Shown piece by piece: positions 41,150 to 53,200 of a stretch of 64,000 nucleotides of DNA. Location of the stretch: NCBI RefSeq assembly GCF_004027225.2, contig NW_022651111.1, forward strand, positions 124,001 to 188,000, given 5' to 3'. The stretch comes from Strigops habroptila. Taxonomy: Eukaryota > Chordata > Aves > Psittaciformes > Psittacidae. The position numbers were made by a program, and so were the translations under genes. Numbering within the stretch: the stretch's first letter is position 1; each line of letters opens with the position of its first letter. The notes below the pieces were generated by a model. It had not been told where the DNA came from and did not search any database. It saw nothing but the letters and a program-made list of their open reading frames with translations.

Positions 41150-42025
41150 CCAATGACTCCTCCTCATGGAATTCTGCCCCCCCCAGTCCCCCATTCCAGC
41201 TGTTCCCCCCCAACAGCTGCTCCCCCCCTCCCTTTCCCCCCCCAGCTGTTGGGGGGCAGCAGTTGGTGGGACCCCCCCCCCCGTTATTTATAGCCCCGGA
41301 GACGTTCGGTCACTGCCCAAACACGCGTGGGGGGGGGGGGGAAGGGAGATTTGGGGGGGCCCCCCAAGAAGGGGGTTCTGGGGGGCCCCAAAAGGGCGTT
41401 TCAGGAGGCCCCCCCCGTGCCAAGAAGAGGGTTTTGGGGCTCAAAAGGGAGGTTTTGGGGGGGGTCCCCCAAAAATGATGGTTTCAATGGGTCCAAATAG
41501 GGGGCTTCAAGGGGGGGGGGCCCCCAAAAGTGATCCCGATAGGCGGTCCCCCAAATGTAGTGGGGTTGAGGGGTCCATAAAGGGGTAGGGGGGACCCTAT
41601 AAAGGCGGTTTCAAGGGGGGGAACCCCAAAAAGGCGATTTCAAGCGGGCCCCCTAAGAATTGAGTTGGGGGACCCCAAAAAAGGGGGTTTCAAGGGGGGG
41701 TTCCCCCAATATAAAGGAGTTTGAGAGGTCCATAAAGGGGTGGGGGGGACCCCAAAAAGCGGGTTTTGGGGGGGTTCCCCCAATGGGATGTGTCGCTTTG
41801 GGGGTGTTCCTCTAATGCTTTGGGGTGCACTTGGGGGGGGACCCAACATCCGGGCTCCCAACCCCCCCTGGGACCCCCCTTTGCCCCTTCCCCCCCCCTC
41901 CAACCCCCGGGGGGAAGGGGGGGGAGGGGGGAGGGGCAAAGGGGAGGGGCCCCGAGAGCCGGGAGGGAGCAACGAGGAGCTGGAGCCGGGAGCCGGTGGG
42001 AAACGGGAATGGGGCGGGGGGGGGG
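41150..42025 (+). promoter_or_regulatory. G/C-rich block with TATA-like site; candidate DDR1 promoter and 5' UTR exon
   Basis: Contains paired CAGCTGTT/AACAGCTG motifs (41195-41255), a TTATTTATAG site (41284-41293), then G- and C-homopolymer-rich repeats (41330-41780). A purine-rich segment ending GGAGCTGGAGCCGGGAGCCG followed by GTGGGA (about 41940-41998) resembles a non-coding first exon with a donor. DDR1 has non-coding 5' exons in mammals, so this is a plausible start region, but no transcript evidence exists here. Confidence 0.35.
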
Positions 42026-42029
42026 GGGA

Positions 42030-43190
42030 TTTGGAGAGGTTTGGGGGCGTTTGGGGGTGTTTGGGGGCTTTTGGGGGACACTTGGGAGTGTTTGAGGGTG
42101 TTTGGGGGGTGTTTGGGGGCGGTTTGGGGGTGTTTGGGGTGCGTTTGGGGCATGTTTGGGGGTGTTTGGGGAGGTTTGGGGGGCGTTTGGGGTTTTTGGG
42201 GGGCACGAGAGTGTGGGGGGGGTTGGGGCAGTTTGGGGGTGTTTTGGGGGGCACTTGGGGGTGTTTGGGGGACGTTTGGGGGTGTTTGAGGTGCATTTGG
42301 GGGTGTTTGGGGGCTTTTGGGGGACACTTGGGGGTGTTTGGGGGGTGTTTGGGGGCCGTTTGGGGGTGTTTGGGGTGCTTTTGGGGCATGTTTGGGGTGG
42401 CTTGGGGGGCGTTTGGGGGCGTTTGGGGGTTTTGGGGGGCACTTGAGTGTGTTTGGGGCAGTTTGGGGCGGTTTGGGGGTGTTTTGGGGGGCACTTGGGG
42501 GTGTTTGTGGGTGTTTGGGGGCTTTGGGGGGACACTTGGGGGTGTTTGAGGGTGTTTGCGGGGTGTTTGGGGGCGGTTTGGGGGTGTTTGGGGAGGTTTG
42601 GGGGGCGTTTGGGGTTTTTGGGGGGCACGAGAGTGTGTGTGGGAGGGGTTGGGGCAGTTTGGGGGTGTTTTGGGGGGCACTTGGGTGTGTTTGGGGGACT
42701 TTGGGGGCGTTTTGGGGTGTTTGGGGGTGTTTGGGGGCTTTTGGGGGACACTTGGGGGTGTTTGAGGGTGTTTGGTGGGTGTTTGAGGGTGTTTGGGGGG
42801 TGTTTGGGGCGGTTTGGGGGGCGTTTGGGGTTTTTGGGGGGCACTTGAGTGTGTTTGGGGCAGTTTGCGGCGTTTTGGGGGTGTTTTGGGGGCACTTGAG
42901 TGTGTTTGGAGCAGTTTGGGGCGTTTTGCGGGTGTTTTGGGGGGCACTTGGGAGTGTTTGGGGTGTATGTGGGAGTGTTTGGGGGCGTTTGGGGGGTGTT
43001 TGGGGAGTTTTGGGGGCACTTGGGGGTGTTTGGGGGACTTTGGGGGTGTTCGTGGGGCATCTGGGGCAGGTTTGGGGGGATTTGGGGCACTTGGGGGGCT
43101 TAGGAGGGATTTAGGGGTGTTTGGGGGGTATTTGGGTGCGTTTGGGGGTCCCTGAGGCTTTTGGAGGGGTATTTGGGGTGACTTGGGGTG
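42030..43190 (+). repeat. GGGGGTGTTTGGGG minisatellite
   Basis: About 1.15 kb of TTTGGGGGTGTTTGGGGG and TTTTGGGGGGCACTTGGG units in higher-order blocks of roughly 240-330 bases. Extreme G-strand bias with dense G-runs, a strong G-quadruplex candidate region. Confidence 0.9.
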
Positions 43191-43194
43191 ATGC

Positions 43195-43500
43195 GCATGG
43201 CTATATATGTCCATATATGTGTCTATACACGTGAATCCATACATGTGTGGCCATGTTATGTGTAAATACATACGTGTGTGGCCACATATGTGCATATATA
43301 CGTGTAAACATATATGTGTGTGGCCACATATGTCCATATATACATGTAAATACACACACATGTAGCCATATATATACATATATACATCTAAATACACACA
43401 TGTGTGACCCTACATGGATATATATGCATGGCGACACGTAAATGCACACATATGTAGCCATATATGCCCAAATGTTTAAGTTTGGGGACATACATGTATG
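43195..43500 (+). repeat. ATATATGTGTGTGGCCACATATG repeat
   Basis: Imperfect units of about 40 bases, each containing CATATATG and a GTGGCCAC palindrome. The array is self-complementary in places and could form hairpins. No gene. Confidence 0.8.
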
Positions 43501-43571
43501 TTAGCATATAACATACATGTACAGGGGATGTCTATAGACAGGATCTATGGGTGCTCCTATAGGTGCCACCC

Positions 43572-43603
43572 GCCGGAGCCCACAGAGAGCCCAGGTGCGT
43601 GTT
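43572..43603 (+). other. Candidate DDR1 5' untranslated exon
   Basis: A CCTATAG acceptor-like site is followed by GCCACCCGCCGGAGCCC and ends GAGCCCAG/GTGCGT. It is unique sequence directly upstream of DDR1 on the same strand. Assignment by position and splice-like ends only. Confidence 0.3.
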
Positions 43604-43604
43604 G

Positions 43605-44265
43605 GGGCATGTTGAGGTGTGTCATGGTGTGTCATTGCATGTCTTGGGCTCGTATGTTATGGTGTGTTGTGTGTTATTGCCTGTTATTGCATTTAGTTGT
43701 GTGTTCTTGTGTGTTCTTGTATGTTCTTGTGTGGTGTGTGACGTGTTTTGGGGTCGTATGTTACATGTTGTTGCATTTTGTTACATGTTGTTGTGTGTTC
43801 TCATGTCTCATTGTGTTTCCTCACGTGTCATTGCATGTTCTTGGGTGTCATTGTGTGTTTTCATGTGTCATTGCATGTTCTTGGGTTTTATTGCACATTG
43901 TGACATGTCATTGAGTGTTGTTACATGTTATTGCCTGTTGTTACATGTTATCGCCTGTCGTTACATGTTATTGCATGTTATCTCCCGTTCTTGTGTGTTA
44001 CTGCATGTTGTTGCATGTTATTTTGTGTTGCTACATGTTATTGCATGTTGTTACATGTCATTCCATGCCATTAGGTGTTAACATGCGTTGCTGCATGTTA
44101 TCGCATGTAGCAACACGTCATCACACGTTGTGACATGTCCTTGCATGTTGCTGCATGTTGTGGTTCCGTGTTACATTGTGTTGTTGCACGTTATCACATG
44201 CCGCTCCGTGTTATCGTGTGTTATCACGTGATGTCGCGTGTTATCTCATGTTGTTACATGTGCTC
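43605..44265 (+). repeat. TTGCATGTTATTGCATGTTG repeat
   Basis: Degenerate 9-18 base units (TGTTACATGT, TATTGCATG, TCTTGTGTGT) fill the interval up to the acceptor of the DDR1 first coding exon. Confidence 0.85.
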
Positions 44266-44295
44266 CCAGTAACAGCCCCCAGTGCGGGGGGCACC

Positions 44296-47200
44296 ATGGG
44301 GGGGCTGCCCCCGATCCTGCCCCTGCTCCTGCTGCTGCCAACGGGCACCGTGAGCCTGGAGCAGCTCGACCTGAGTGAGTGTCCCCGTACCCCATATCCC
44401 ACACCCCATATCCCACACCCCATATCCCATATCCCATACCCCATATCCCACACCCCATATCCCATACCCCACATCCCATACCCCATATCCCACACCCCAC
44501 ACCCCATACCCCACACCCCATATCCCATACCCCATATCCCACACCCCATATCCCATACCCCATATCCCATATCCCACACCCCATACCCCATATCCCATAC
44601 CCCATACCCTGTATCCCATATCCCATACCCTGTATCCCATATCCCATACCCCATATCCCACACCCCATATACCATATCCCATACCCCATACCCTGTATCC
44701 CATACCCCACACCCCATATCCCATACCCCATATCCCATATCCCATACCCCATATCCCACACCCCATATCCCATACCCCATATCCCATATCCCACACCCCA
44801 TACCCCATATCCCATACCCCATATCCCATACCCCATATCCCACTCCCCATATCCCATTCCCATACCCCATACCCCATACCCCGTATCCCATATCCCATAC
44901 CCCATATCCCACACCCCATATCCCATACCCCATATCCCACACCCCATTCCCCATACCCCATACCCCATATCCCACTCCCCATATCCCATTCCCATATCCC
45001 ATACCCCATATCCCATTCCCCATACTCCATACCCCGTATCCCATACCCCACACCCCACATCCCATACCCCACACCCCATATCCCATACCCCATTCCCCAT
45101 ATCCCACACCCCATGTCCCTGTCCCAGGCAGGTGCCGCTTTGCCCTTGGGATGCAGGATGGATCCATCCCTGACAGTCACCTCTCAGCCTCCAGCGCCTG
45201 GTCTGACTCCACCGCTGCCCGCCATGGCCGGTGAGCCCAGTACCCACCAGTACACCCCAGTATGGACCAGTATGGTGCAGTGTCGTCCCCTCCAAGGCTG
45301 GCCTGTTCCATCCAGGGGCCTTCTGAGTGTCCCCATGATGTCCCCATGTCCCTTAGTGTCCCCTGGGAGCCCCTATGATGGCCCCATACCCTCCAAGTGT
45401 CCCCATGTCCTCTGGGTATCCCCATGTCCCTCTGTCCTTGGATGTCCTCATATCCCCATACCCCATATCCCATACCCTATATCCCATACCCCATATCCCA
45501 TACCCCATATCCCATACCCCATATCCCATACCCCATACTCCATATCCCATATCTCATACCCCATATCCCTTAAACCCATATATTCCATATCCCATATCTA
45601 TATCCCATACCCCATATATTCCATATCCCATACCCCATACCCAATACCCCATATATCCCATATCCCATATCCCGTACCCCATACCCCATACCCCATACCC
45701 CACATATTCCATATCCCATACCCCATATCCCATACCCCATATATTCCATATCTCATACCCCATATCCCTTACCCCATATATTCCATATCCCATACCCCAC
45801 ATCCCATACCCCATACCCCATATATTCCGTATCCCATACCCAATATCCCATACTCCATATCCCATATCCCATACCCCATATCTTCCATATCCCATACCCT
45901 ATATCCCATACCCCATACCCCATATATTCCATATCCCATACCCCATATCTTCCATATCCCATTCCCCATATCCCATACCCCATACCCCATATATTCCATA
46001 TCCCATACCCCATATATTCCATATCCCATACCCCATATCCCATATCCCATACCCCATATATTCCATATCCCATACCCCATACCCCATATCCCATACCCAT
46101 ACCCCATACCCCATACCCCGTACCCCATACCCCATATTCCATACCCCCTATATTCCATATCCCATACCATATACCCCATATATTCCATATCCCATACCCC
46201 ATACCCCATATCGCATATCCCATGTCCCATACCCCATATCCCCATGGTGTCCCTATGGTGCCACAGGCTGGGCCGCAGCGATGGGGACGGCGCTTGGTGC
46301 CCAGCGGGGCCGGTGTTCCCGCAGGAGCAGGAGTTCCTGGAGGTGGACCTGGCGCGGCTGCACGTGGTGACGCTGGTGGGGACACAGGGCCGGCACGCGG
46401 GTGGCCACGGCCGCGAGTTCACCGGCTCCTACCGGCTGCGCTACAGCCGCGACCGGCGCCGGTGGCTGCGCTGGAGGGACCGGTGGGGACAGGAGGTGAC
46501 ACTGGGGGCAATGGGGACAATGGAGACAAGGGGGGCAATGGGAACAATGGGGACAATGGGGGCAATGAGAGTGATGGGGACAATGGGGGCAATGGGGACA
46601 ATGAGGGTAATAGGGTCAATGGGGACAATAGGCACAATGGGGGCAATGGGGTCAATGGGGACAATGAGGACAATGGGGTCAATGGGGACAATGAGGGCAA
46701 TAGGGTCAATGGGGGCAATGGGGACATTGGGAGAAATGGGGACAATGGGGGCAACGAGGACAAGGTGGGTAATGGGGGCAATGGGGTCAATAGGGACAAT
46801 AGGGACAATGGGGGACAAGGGGGGCAATGGGGACAATGGGGGCAATGGGGACAATGAGGGTAATGGGGACAATGGGGACAATGGGGACACTGGGAGTAAT
46901 GGGGACAATGGGGACAATGGGAGCAATGGGGTCAATGGGGACAATGGGGACAATGGGAGCAATTTGGGCAATGGGGGCAATGGGGGCAATGGGGGCAGTG
47001 GGGACAATGGGAGCAATGGGGGACAAGGGGGACAATGGGGACAATGGGGACAACGGGGATAACGGGAGCAATGGGGACAATGGGGGCAATGGGGTTGCCG
47101 CTGAGTTGACTGGGAACCTTGAGGGCATCTTGGGTCACCTTGAGCAGTGGTGGGACCTTGGGGAAGCCAGTGGGATCCCGGACTTCAATGGGACCCATGG

Positions 47201-50200
47201 GAGATCCTGGAGGTCAATGGGACCCATGGGAGCTCCCAGAGGTCAATGGGACCCATGGGAGACTCTGGAGCCCCCTGGAATCTCCTCAGTGGTGGGATCC
47301 ACGAGATTCCCAGCTTGATCCCAACGGATCTGGGTGCCCCTCGCAGGTGATCGGGGGCAACGAGGACCCCGAGGGAGTGGTGCTGAAGGACTTGGCCCCA
47401 CCACCAGTGGCCAGAGCCCTTCGCATCTACCCCCGGGCCCCACGGGCCATGAGCGTCTGCCTGCGCCTGGAGCTCTATGGGTGCCCATGGGATGGTGAGT
47501 GGCACCTTGGCACCCCCACGGCACCCACTGGCACCTCCAACCCACCCCATCACCCTCCTGGTGTCACCCAACCTCAAACCCCAATGGTGGTGGTCCCCAG
47601 GGTGGTGGGACCCCATCCCCATGTCCTTCACCCAACCCCATGGTGATGTGTCTCCTGTCCCCAGCTGGGCTCTTGTCCTACACAGCACCACAGGGACAAG
47701 TGATGCTCCTTGACCCGGCACCCGTTGTCCTCAATGACTCCACCTACGATGGATACAGCGTTGGCCCGTGAGTCCCCACGTGTCCCCAAGTGTCCCCAAG
47801 GGCCGCAACCAACCCCAAGAGCTCCCCAGCTGGACCCAAACTGTCCTCAAGTGGCCCAAAACCATCTCCAAGTGTCCCCAGACTGTCCCTAGACTGTCCA
47901 TGGACCTTCTCAGTCGGCCCCAATGGTCCTCAAACTGTCCCCAGATGTCCCCAAACTGCCCTTGGCCATCCCCAAGTATCCCAAACAGGCTCCGACTGTC
48001 CCTAAATCACCCCCCACTGTCTGTAGATGACCCCAAAGTGGGCCCAGATGGGATGGGGCCATGATGGCACAATGAATAGACACCCTTGAGCTTGATGGGG
48101 TTGGACCATGACGGCATCAGGGATGGCCACCCTTAATGGGGTTGGTCCATGATGGCACCATGGATGGACAACATTGAGCTTGACGGGGTTGGGCCATGAT
48201 GGCACCATGGATGGACACCCTTGAGCTTGGTGGGGTTGGTCCATGGTGGGACCCACATCTCCTGGTGTCCTCCAGGCTGCAGTTTGGTGGCCTGGGCCAG
48301 TTGGCCGATGGGGTTCTGGGCCTGGATGACTTCACCCGGACCCGGGAGCGGCGCCTTTGGCCAGGATATGACTACGTTGGATGGCGCCGACCTCCTGGTC
48401 CTCAACCTCACGTGGAGCTGGAGTTTGAGTTCGAGGCGCTCCGGAGCTTCCGAGCCATGCAGGTGCCCCATGGCATGATGGGATAGCGGTGGGATGGTGG
48501 GCAATGGGGATGGTGGGCAATGGGGTGCCATAGGACATCATGGGGAGGGGATGGTGGGCAATGGGGTGACCTTGGAGATCATGGGAGGGAGGGCAATGGG
48601 TGCTCCAGGGGGTCTGGGCATAGATGTATGAGGGGCCACCACATCAAGTCCACCATGTTGGGTCTCCAATGGGATGTTCCCATTGGAGACCCAACCTCAA
48701 GTCCACTTTAGGGGCTGAGACTTCCCATTGGAGACCCCAGCTTCAACCCAACCTTAGGGGCCGGAGCTTCCCATTGGAGACCCCTTCCTATGGTCTTTAG
48801 CTTCCCATTGGAGACCCAACTTCAGCCCCAGCTCAGGGTCTTGAACTTCCCATTGGAGACCCAACCTCAGGGACTGGAACTTCCTGTTGGATACCCTTTG
48901 TCTTACCCCTCCAGGGCATCATGGGACGGTGTCCAACCCCAATGTCCCCCCAGGTTCACTGCAACAACATGCACACACGTGGGGTGAGCATCTTCAAGGA
49001 GGTGGAGTGTCTCTTCAAGAGGACCTTGGCCACGGCCTGGGAGCCCACCCCGGCCACCCACAGCCTGGCTGGGACCATGAAGGACCCCAGTGCCCGCTCC
49101 ATCATGGTGCCTCTTGGTGGGCGCCAGGCCCGCTTCATCCAGTGCCACTTCTTCTTCAGCGGGGAGTGGATGCTCTTCAGTGAGGTCACATTCTTCTCAG
49201 GTTGGCTCTTGGACTGGATGGTTGGGTGTTGGTTGGGTGATGGGGTCAATGGTTGGGTGATGGGGTCATTGGTTGGGTGATGGGGTCAATGGTTGGGTGA
49301 TGGGGTCATTGGTTGGGTGATGGGGTCATTGGTTGGGTGATGGGGTCAATGGTTGGGTGATGGGGTCAGTGGTTGGATGATGGGGTCATTGTTTGGATGA
49401 GGGTCATTGGTTGAGTGATGGGGTCATTGGTTGGGTGATGGGGTCAGTGGTTGGGTGATGGGGTCAATGGTTGAGTGATGAGGTCACTGGGCGGGTGATG
49501 GGGTCAATGGTTGGGTGATGGGGTCATTGGTTGGGTGATGGAGTCAATGGGTGATGGGGTCAATGGTTGGGTGATGGGGTCAATGGGTGGATGATGGAGT
49601 CAATGGTTGGGTGATGGGGTCATTGGTTGGGTGATGGGGTCATTGGTTGGGCGATGGGGTCACTGGTTGGGTGATGGAGTCAATGGTTGGGTGATGGGGT
49701 GGTCAACCACCTCATGGGCCCCTTCTTGGCCTGTTGGCCAATGGGAAGGCTCTTTGACTGTGTTGGCCGCTGTCCCACCCTCATTGTCTGCTCCATGGGG
49801 CTCGCCCCATAGATATGGTGGAGGAGATTGTGGGGTCCAGTGGCTGGCCTCCAGCCAGCCCCCCTGACCCCTCAGTGGGGGTCATGGCCATCCATGAGGA
49901 CCAATGGCATGGGGACATGGCCACCAACATCACAACACCAGGTAAGGTGGTGCTTGATGGGGCTGGTCCATGGTGGCACCATGGATGGACTCCATTGAGC
50001 TTGATGGGGTTGGACCATGATGGCACCATGGATGGACACCCTTGATAGGGTTGGTCCATGATGGCACCATGGATGGACACCCTTGATAGGGTTGGTCCAT
50101 GATGGCACCATGGATGGACACCCTTGATAGGGTTGGTCCATGATGGCACCATGGATGGACACCCTTGATAGGGTTGGTCCATGATGGCACCATGGATGGA

Positions 50201-53200
50201 CACCCTTGATAGGGTTGGTCCATGATGGCACCATGGATGGACACCCTTGATAGGGTTGGTCCATGATGGCACCATGGATGGACATTCTGCCCACCTCCAC
50301 CCCTATGGCAGCCCCAATGGACCCCAATAGAGGGCAACCAGTCGCCAAAGCTGACCACAGTCACACATCCATCCTGATTGGCTGCTTGGTGGCCATCATC
50401 ATGCTCCTATTGGGCGTCATCTTCCTCATCCTCTGGCGGCAGTACTGGAAGAAGATCCTGGGGAAGGTGAGTGGGACTGGGAGGGACTGGGAGGAACTGG
50501 GGGGCTGTTGGTGGCCTGGGTCTACCTGAGGTTCTCCCATAGGCCCGGCCGTCAGAGGATGAGCTGCGGGTGCAGCTCTCGGTGCCCGGTGACACCATTG
50601 TCATCAACAACGTGACAGCGGCGGCGCGAGGACCCCCCCGCTACGAGAGGATCCCACCGGAGGAGGGCGAGTACCAGGAGCCAACGCGGCCACCGGGGCC
50701 ACCGGCACCTCCGGGACATGGTGAGGGGATGGGGGGTGGATGGATGGATGGATGGATGATGGACAGATGGTGGATGGATGGATGATGGATGGATGATGGA
50801 TGGATGGATGGATGGATGGATGGATGATGGATGGATGATGGATGGATGGATGATGGATGATGGATGGATGGATGGATGATGGATGATGGATGATGGAGGA
50901 TGGATGATGGATGGATGATGGATGATGGATGGATGATGGATGGATGATGGATGATGGATGATGGATGGATGATGGATGATGGATGATGGAGGATGGATGG
51001 ATGGATGGATGGATGGATGGATGGATGGATGGATGGATGATGGAGGATGGATGATGGATGGATGATGGATGATGGAGGATGGATGATGGATGGATGATGG
51101 ATGGATCTATAGATGTATTCAGGGGTGCAGCCTCCAGGCCCCGCCCCTCTCCTAACCCCCCCCACAGCTCCCTTCGCCAATCCAGGCTATCGCCTCCTCC
51201 TGGCCACCTATGCCCAGCCAATGGGAGGGCTCGGTCGGGCCCCACCTGACGGGGCTAAGCCAATCAACACAGATGGTGAGGTGAAGCCCCGCCCCCTTCG
51301 GGTCTGAACCCTCCCACACCTTTCCTGAAGCCCCTCCCCTTTGGACCTGAAACAGTTTAGCCCCGCCCCATCCATGTTGATCCCTCCCCTCCCGATTTAG
51401 CCCCTCCCACCTTGTTCTAGCCCCTCCCCTCTTCCTATAACCCTGCCCTATAGCCACCTGCCCTTATAGCCCCTCCCCTTCTTCCTATAGCCACACCCCC
51501 TTATAGCCTCTCCCCTTCTCCCTATAGCCACATCCCCTTATAGCCCCTCCCCTTCTCCCTATAGCCACACCCCCTTATAGCCCCTCCCCTTCTTCCTATA
51601 GCCATATGCCCTTCCTATAGCCCCTCCCCTCTTATTGTAACCCAGCCCCTTTGCTATAGCCCCTCCCCTTGTGTTATCCCCGCCCCCTTTAACCCCTCCC
51701 CTTATGCAGAAGCCCCGCCCTATTTCCAACCCCCTTCCCTTTAGCCCCGCCCCCACTGACCCTTCCCCCCACCCCTTGCAGAGCCCGAGGGCGGGGCCGA
51801 GGCCTACGCGGAGGCTGACGTCACCGGAGGCTCCGCCTACCCCGCGTGTGGCCCCGCCCCCTGCCCCGCCCTCCCGGCTTTCCCGCGCCGGCGCCTGCGC
51901 TTCCGGCAGAAGCTGGGGGAGGGGCAGTTCGGAGAGGTGAGACACGCCCCCTCCCGCGCCAAACCACGCCCCCCCGCTAGGCCACGCCCCCCCCGCCACG
52001 CCCCTTCCCCCAACCCACCTGGCTGGAAACCCCGCCCCTCTATAAGCCACGCCCCCAATGTCCCTATTAGGTGAAGGCCCCTTGGGGTGAAGCCACGCCC
52101 CTTCTCTCAAGCCACGCCCATTTACAATCTAGCCCCGCCCCCCGGTTAGCCCCACCCACTCAGAATGAAGCCCCGCCTTTTGGTATTAACCACGCCCCTT
52201 TGGGGAAGCCCCGCCCCTTGCTGCTGAGGCCATGCCCCATTGGTTAAACCCTGCCTCCGGTGAGTTGAAGCCCCGCCCCGTTGTTGAGACCACTCCCCTT
52301 TAGTGTTAGCCCTGCCCCGCCCGCCTGAGGCCACGCCCCTCATCGAGGCCCCGCCCCCTCAGGTCCTCCTGTGCGAGGTCGAGGACCCGCAGGCGCTGCC
52401 GCCGGGGTCACGACCCCCGGACCTGCCGCGCGGGCGCCCTCTGCTGGTGGCCGTCAAGGTGCTGCGCCCGGACGCGACCAAGAACGCCCGGTACGGGGGG
52501 GGGGGCGAGTGTGTAAAGGGGTGGAAATGGGCTGTGAGTGTGCAAGAGGGGGTGTAAATGGGGTGTGAGTGTGCAAAGGGGTGTAAATGAGGGTGTGAGT
52601 GTGCAATGGGGGGGTTCAAATGGGGGTGTGAGTGTGCAAGGGGGTGCAAATGGGGGTGTGAGTGTGCAAGGGGGTGTAAATGAGGGTGTGAGTGTGCAAC
52701 GGGGGGGTTCAAATGGGGGTGTGAGTGTGCAATGAAGGTGCAAAGGGAGGTGTGGGGCCTAAAGGGTTGTGCAAATGGGGTGTGAGTGTGGGAGGGGGTG
52801 CAAATGGGGTGTGAGTGTGCAAGGGGGTGCAAATGTGGGGTGACTGTGCAAGGGGGGGTGCAAATGGGGGTGTGAGTGCACAAGAGGGGGCTCAAATGGG
52901 GGTGTGAGTGTGCAAGGGGGGGTTCAAATGGGGGTATGAGTGTGCAATGAGGCTGCAAATGGAGGTGTGGGGCTTCAAGGGGTGTGCAAATGGGAGTGTG
53001 AGTGTGCAAGGGGGTGCAAATGGGGTTTGAGTGTGCAAGGTGGGTGCAAATGGGGATGTGGGTGTGCAATGCGGGGTTCAAATGAGGGTGTGAGTGTGCA
53101 ATGGGGGGTTCAAATGGAGGTGTGAGTGTGCAATGAAGGTGCAAATAGAGGTGTGGGGCTTCAAGGGGGTGTGCAAATGGGGGTGTGAGTGTGCAAGGGG

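Noticed and set aside
41812-42000. Candidate first coding exon MHLGGDPTSGLP or similar upstream of DDR1
   Set aside because: No family resemblance, and DDR1 already has a well-placed start with signal peptide at 44296; at most this is a 5' untranslated exon.
41640-43397. Proline/threonine-rich 585-codon minus-strand frame resembling a mucin or formin region
   Set aside because: Array of TTTGGGGGTG units read in reverse; no supporting exon structure.
44375-47062. 895-codon plus-strand frame of [15 protein letters not shown] repeats
   Set aside because: Satellite in DDR1 introns 1-3; the true exons inside it have clear acceptors and donors and conserved protein.
46419-47128. Leucine-rich minus-strand frames ([13 protein letters not shown]) resembling membrane proteins
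   Set aside because: Complement of a 9-bp GGGGACAAT array in DDR1 intron 3.
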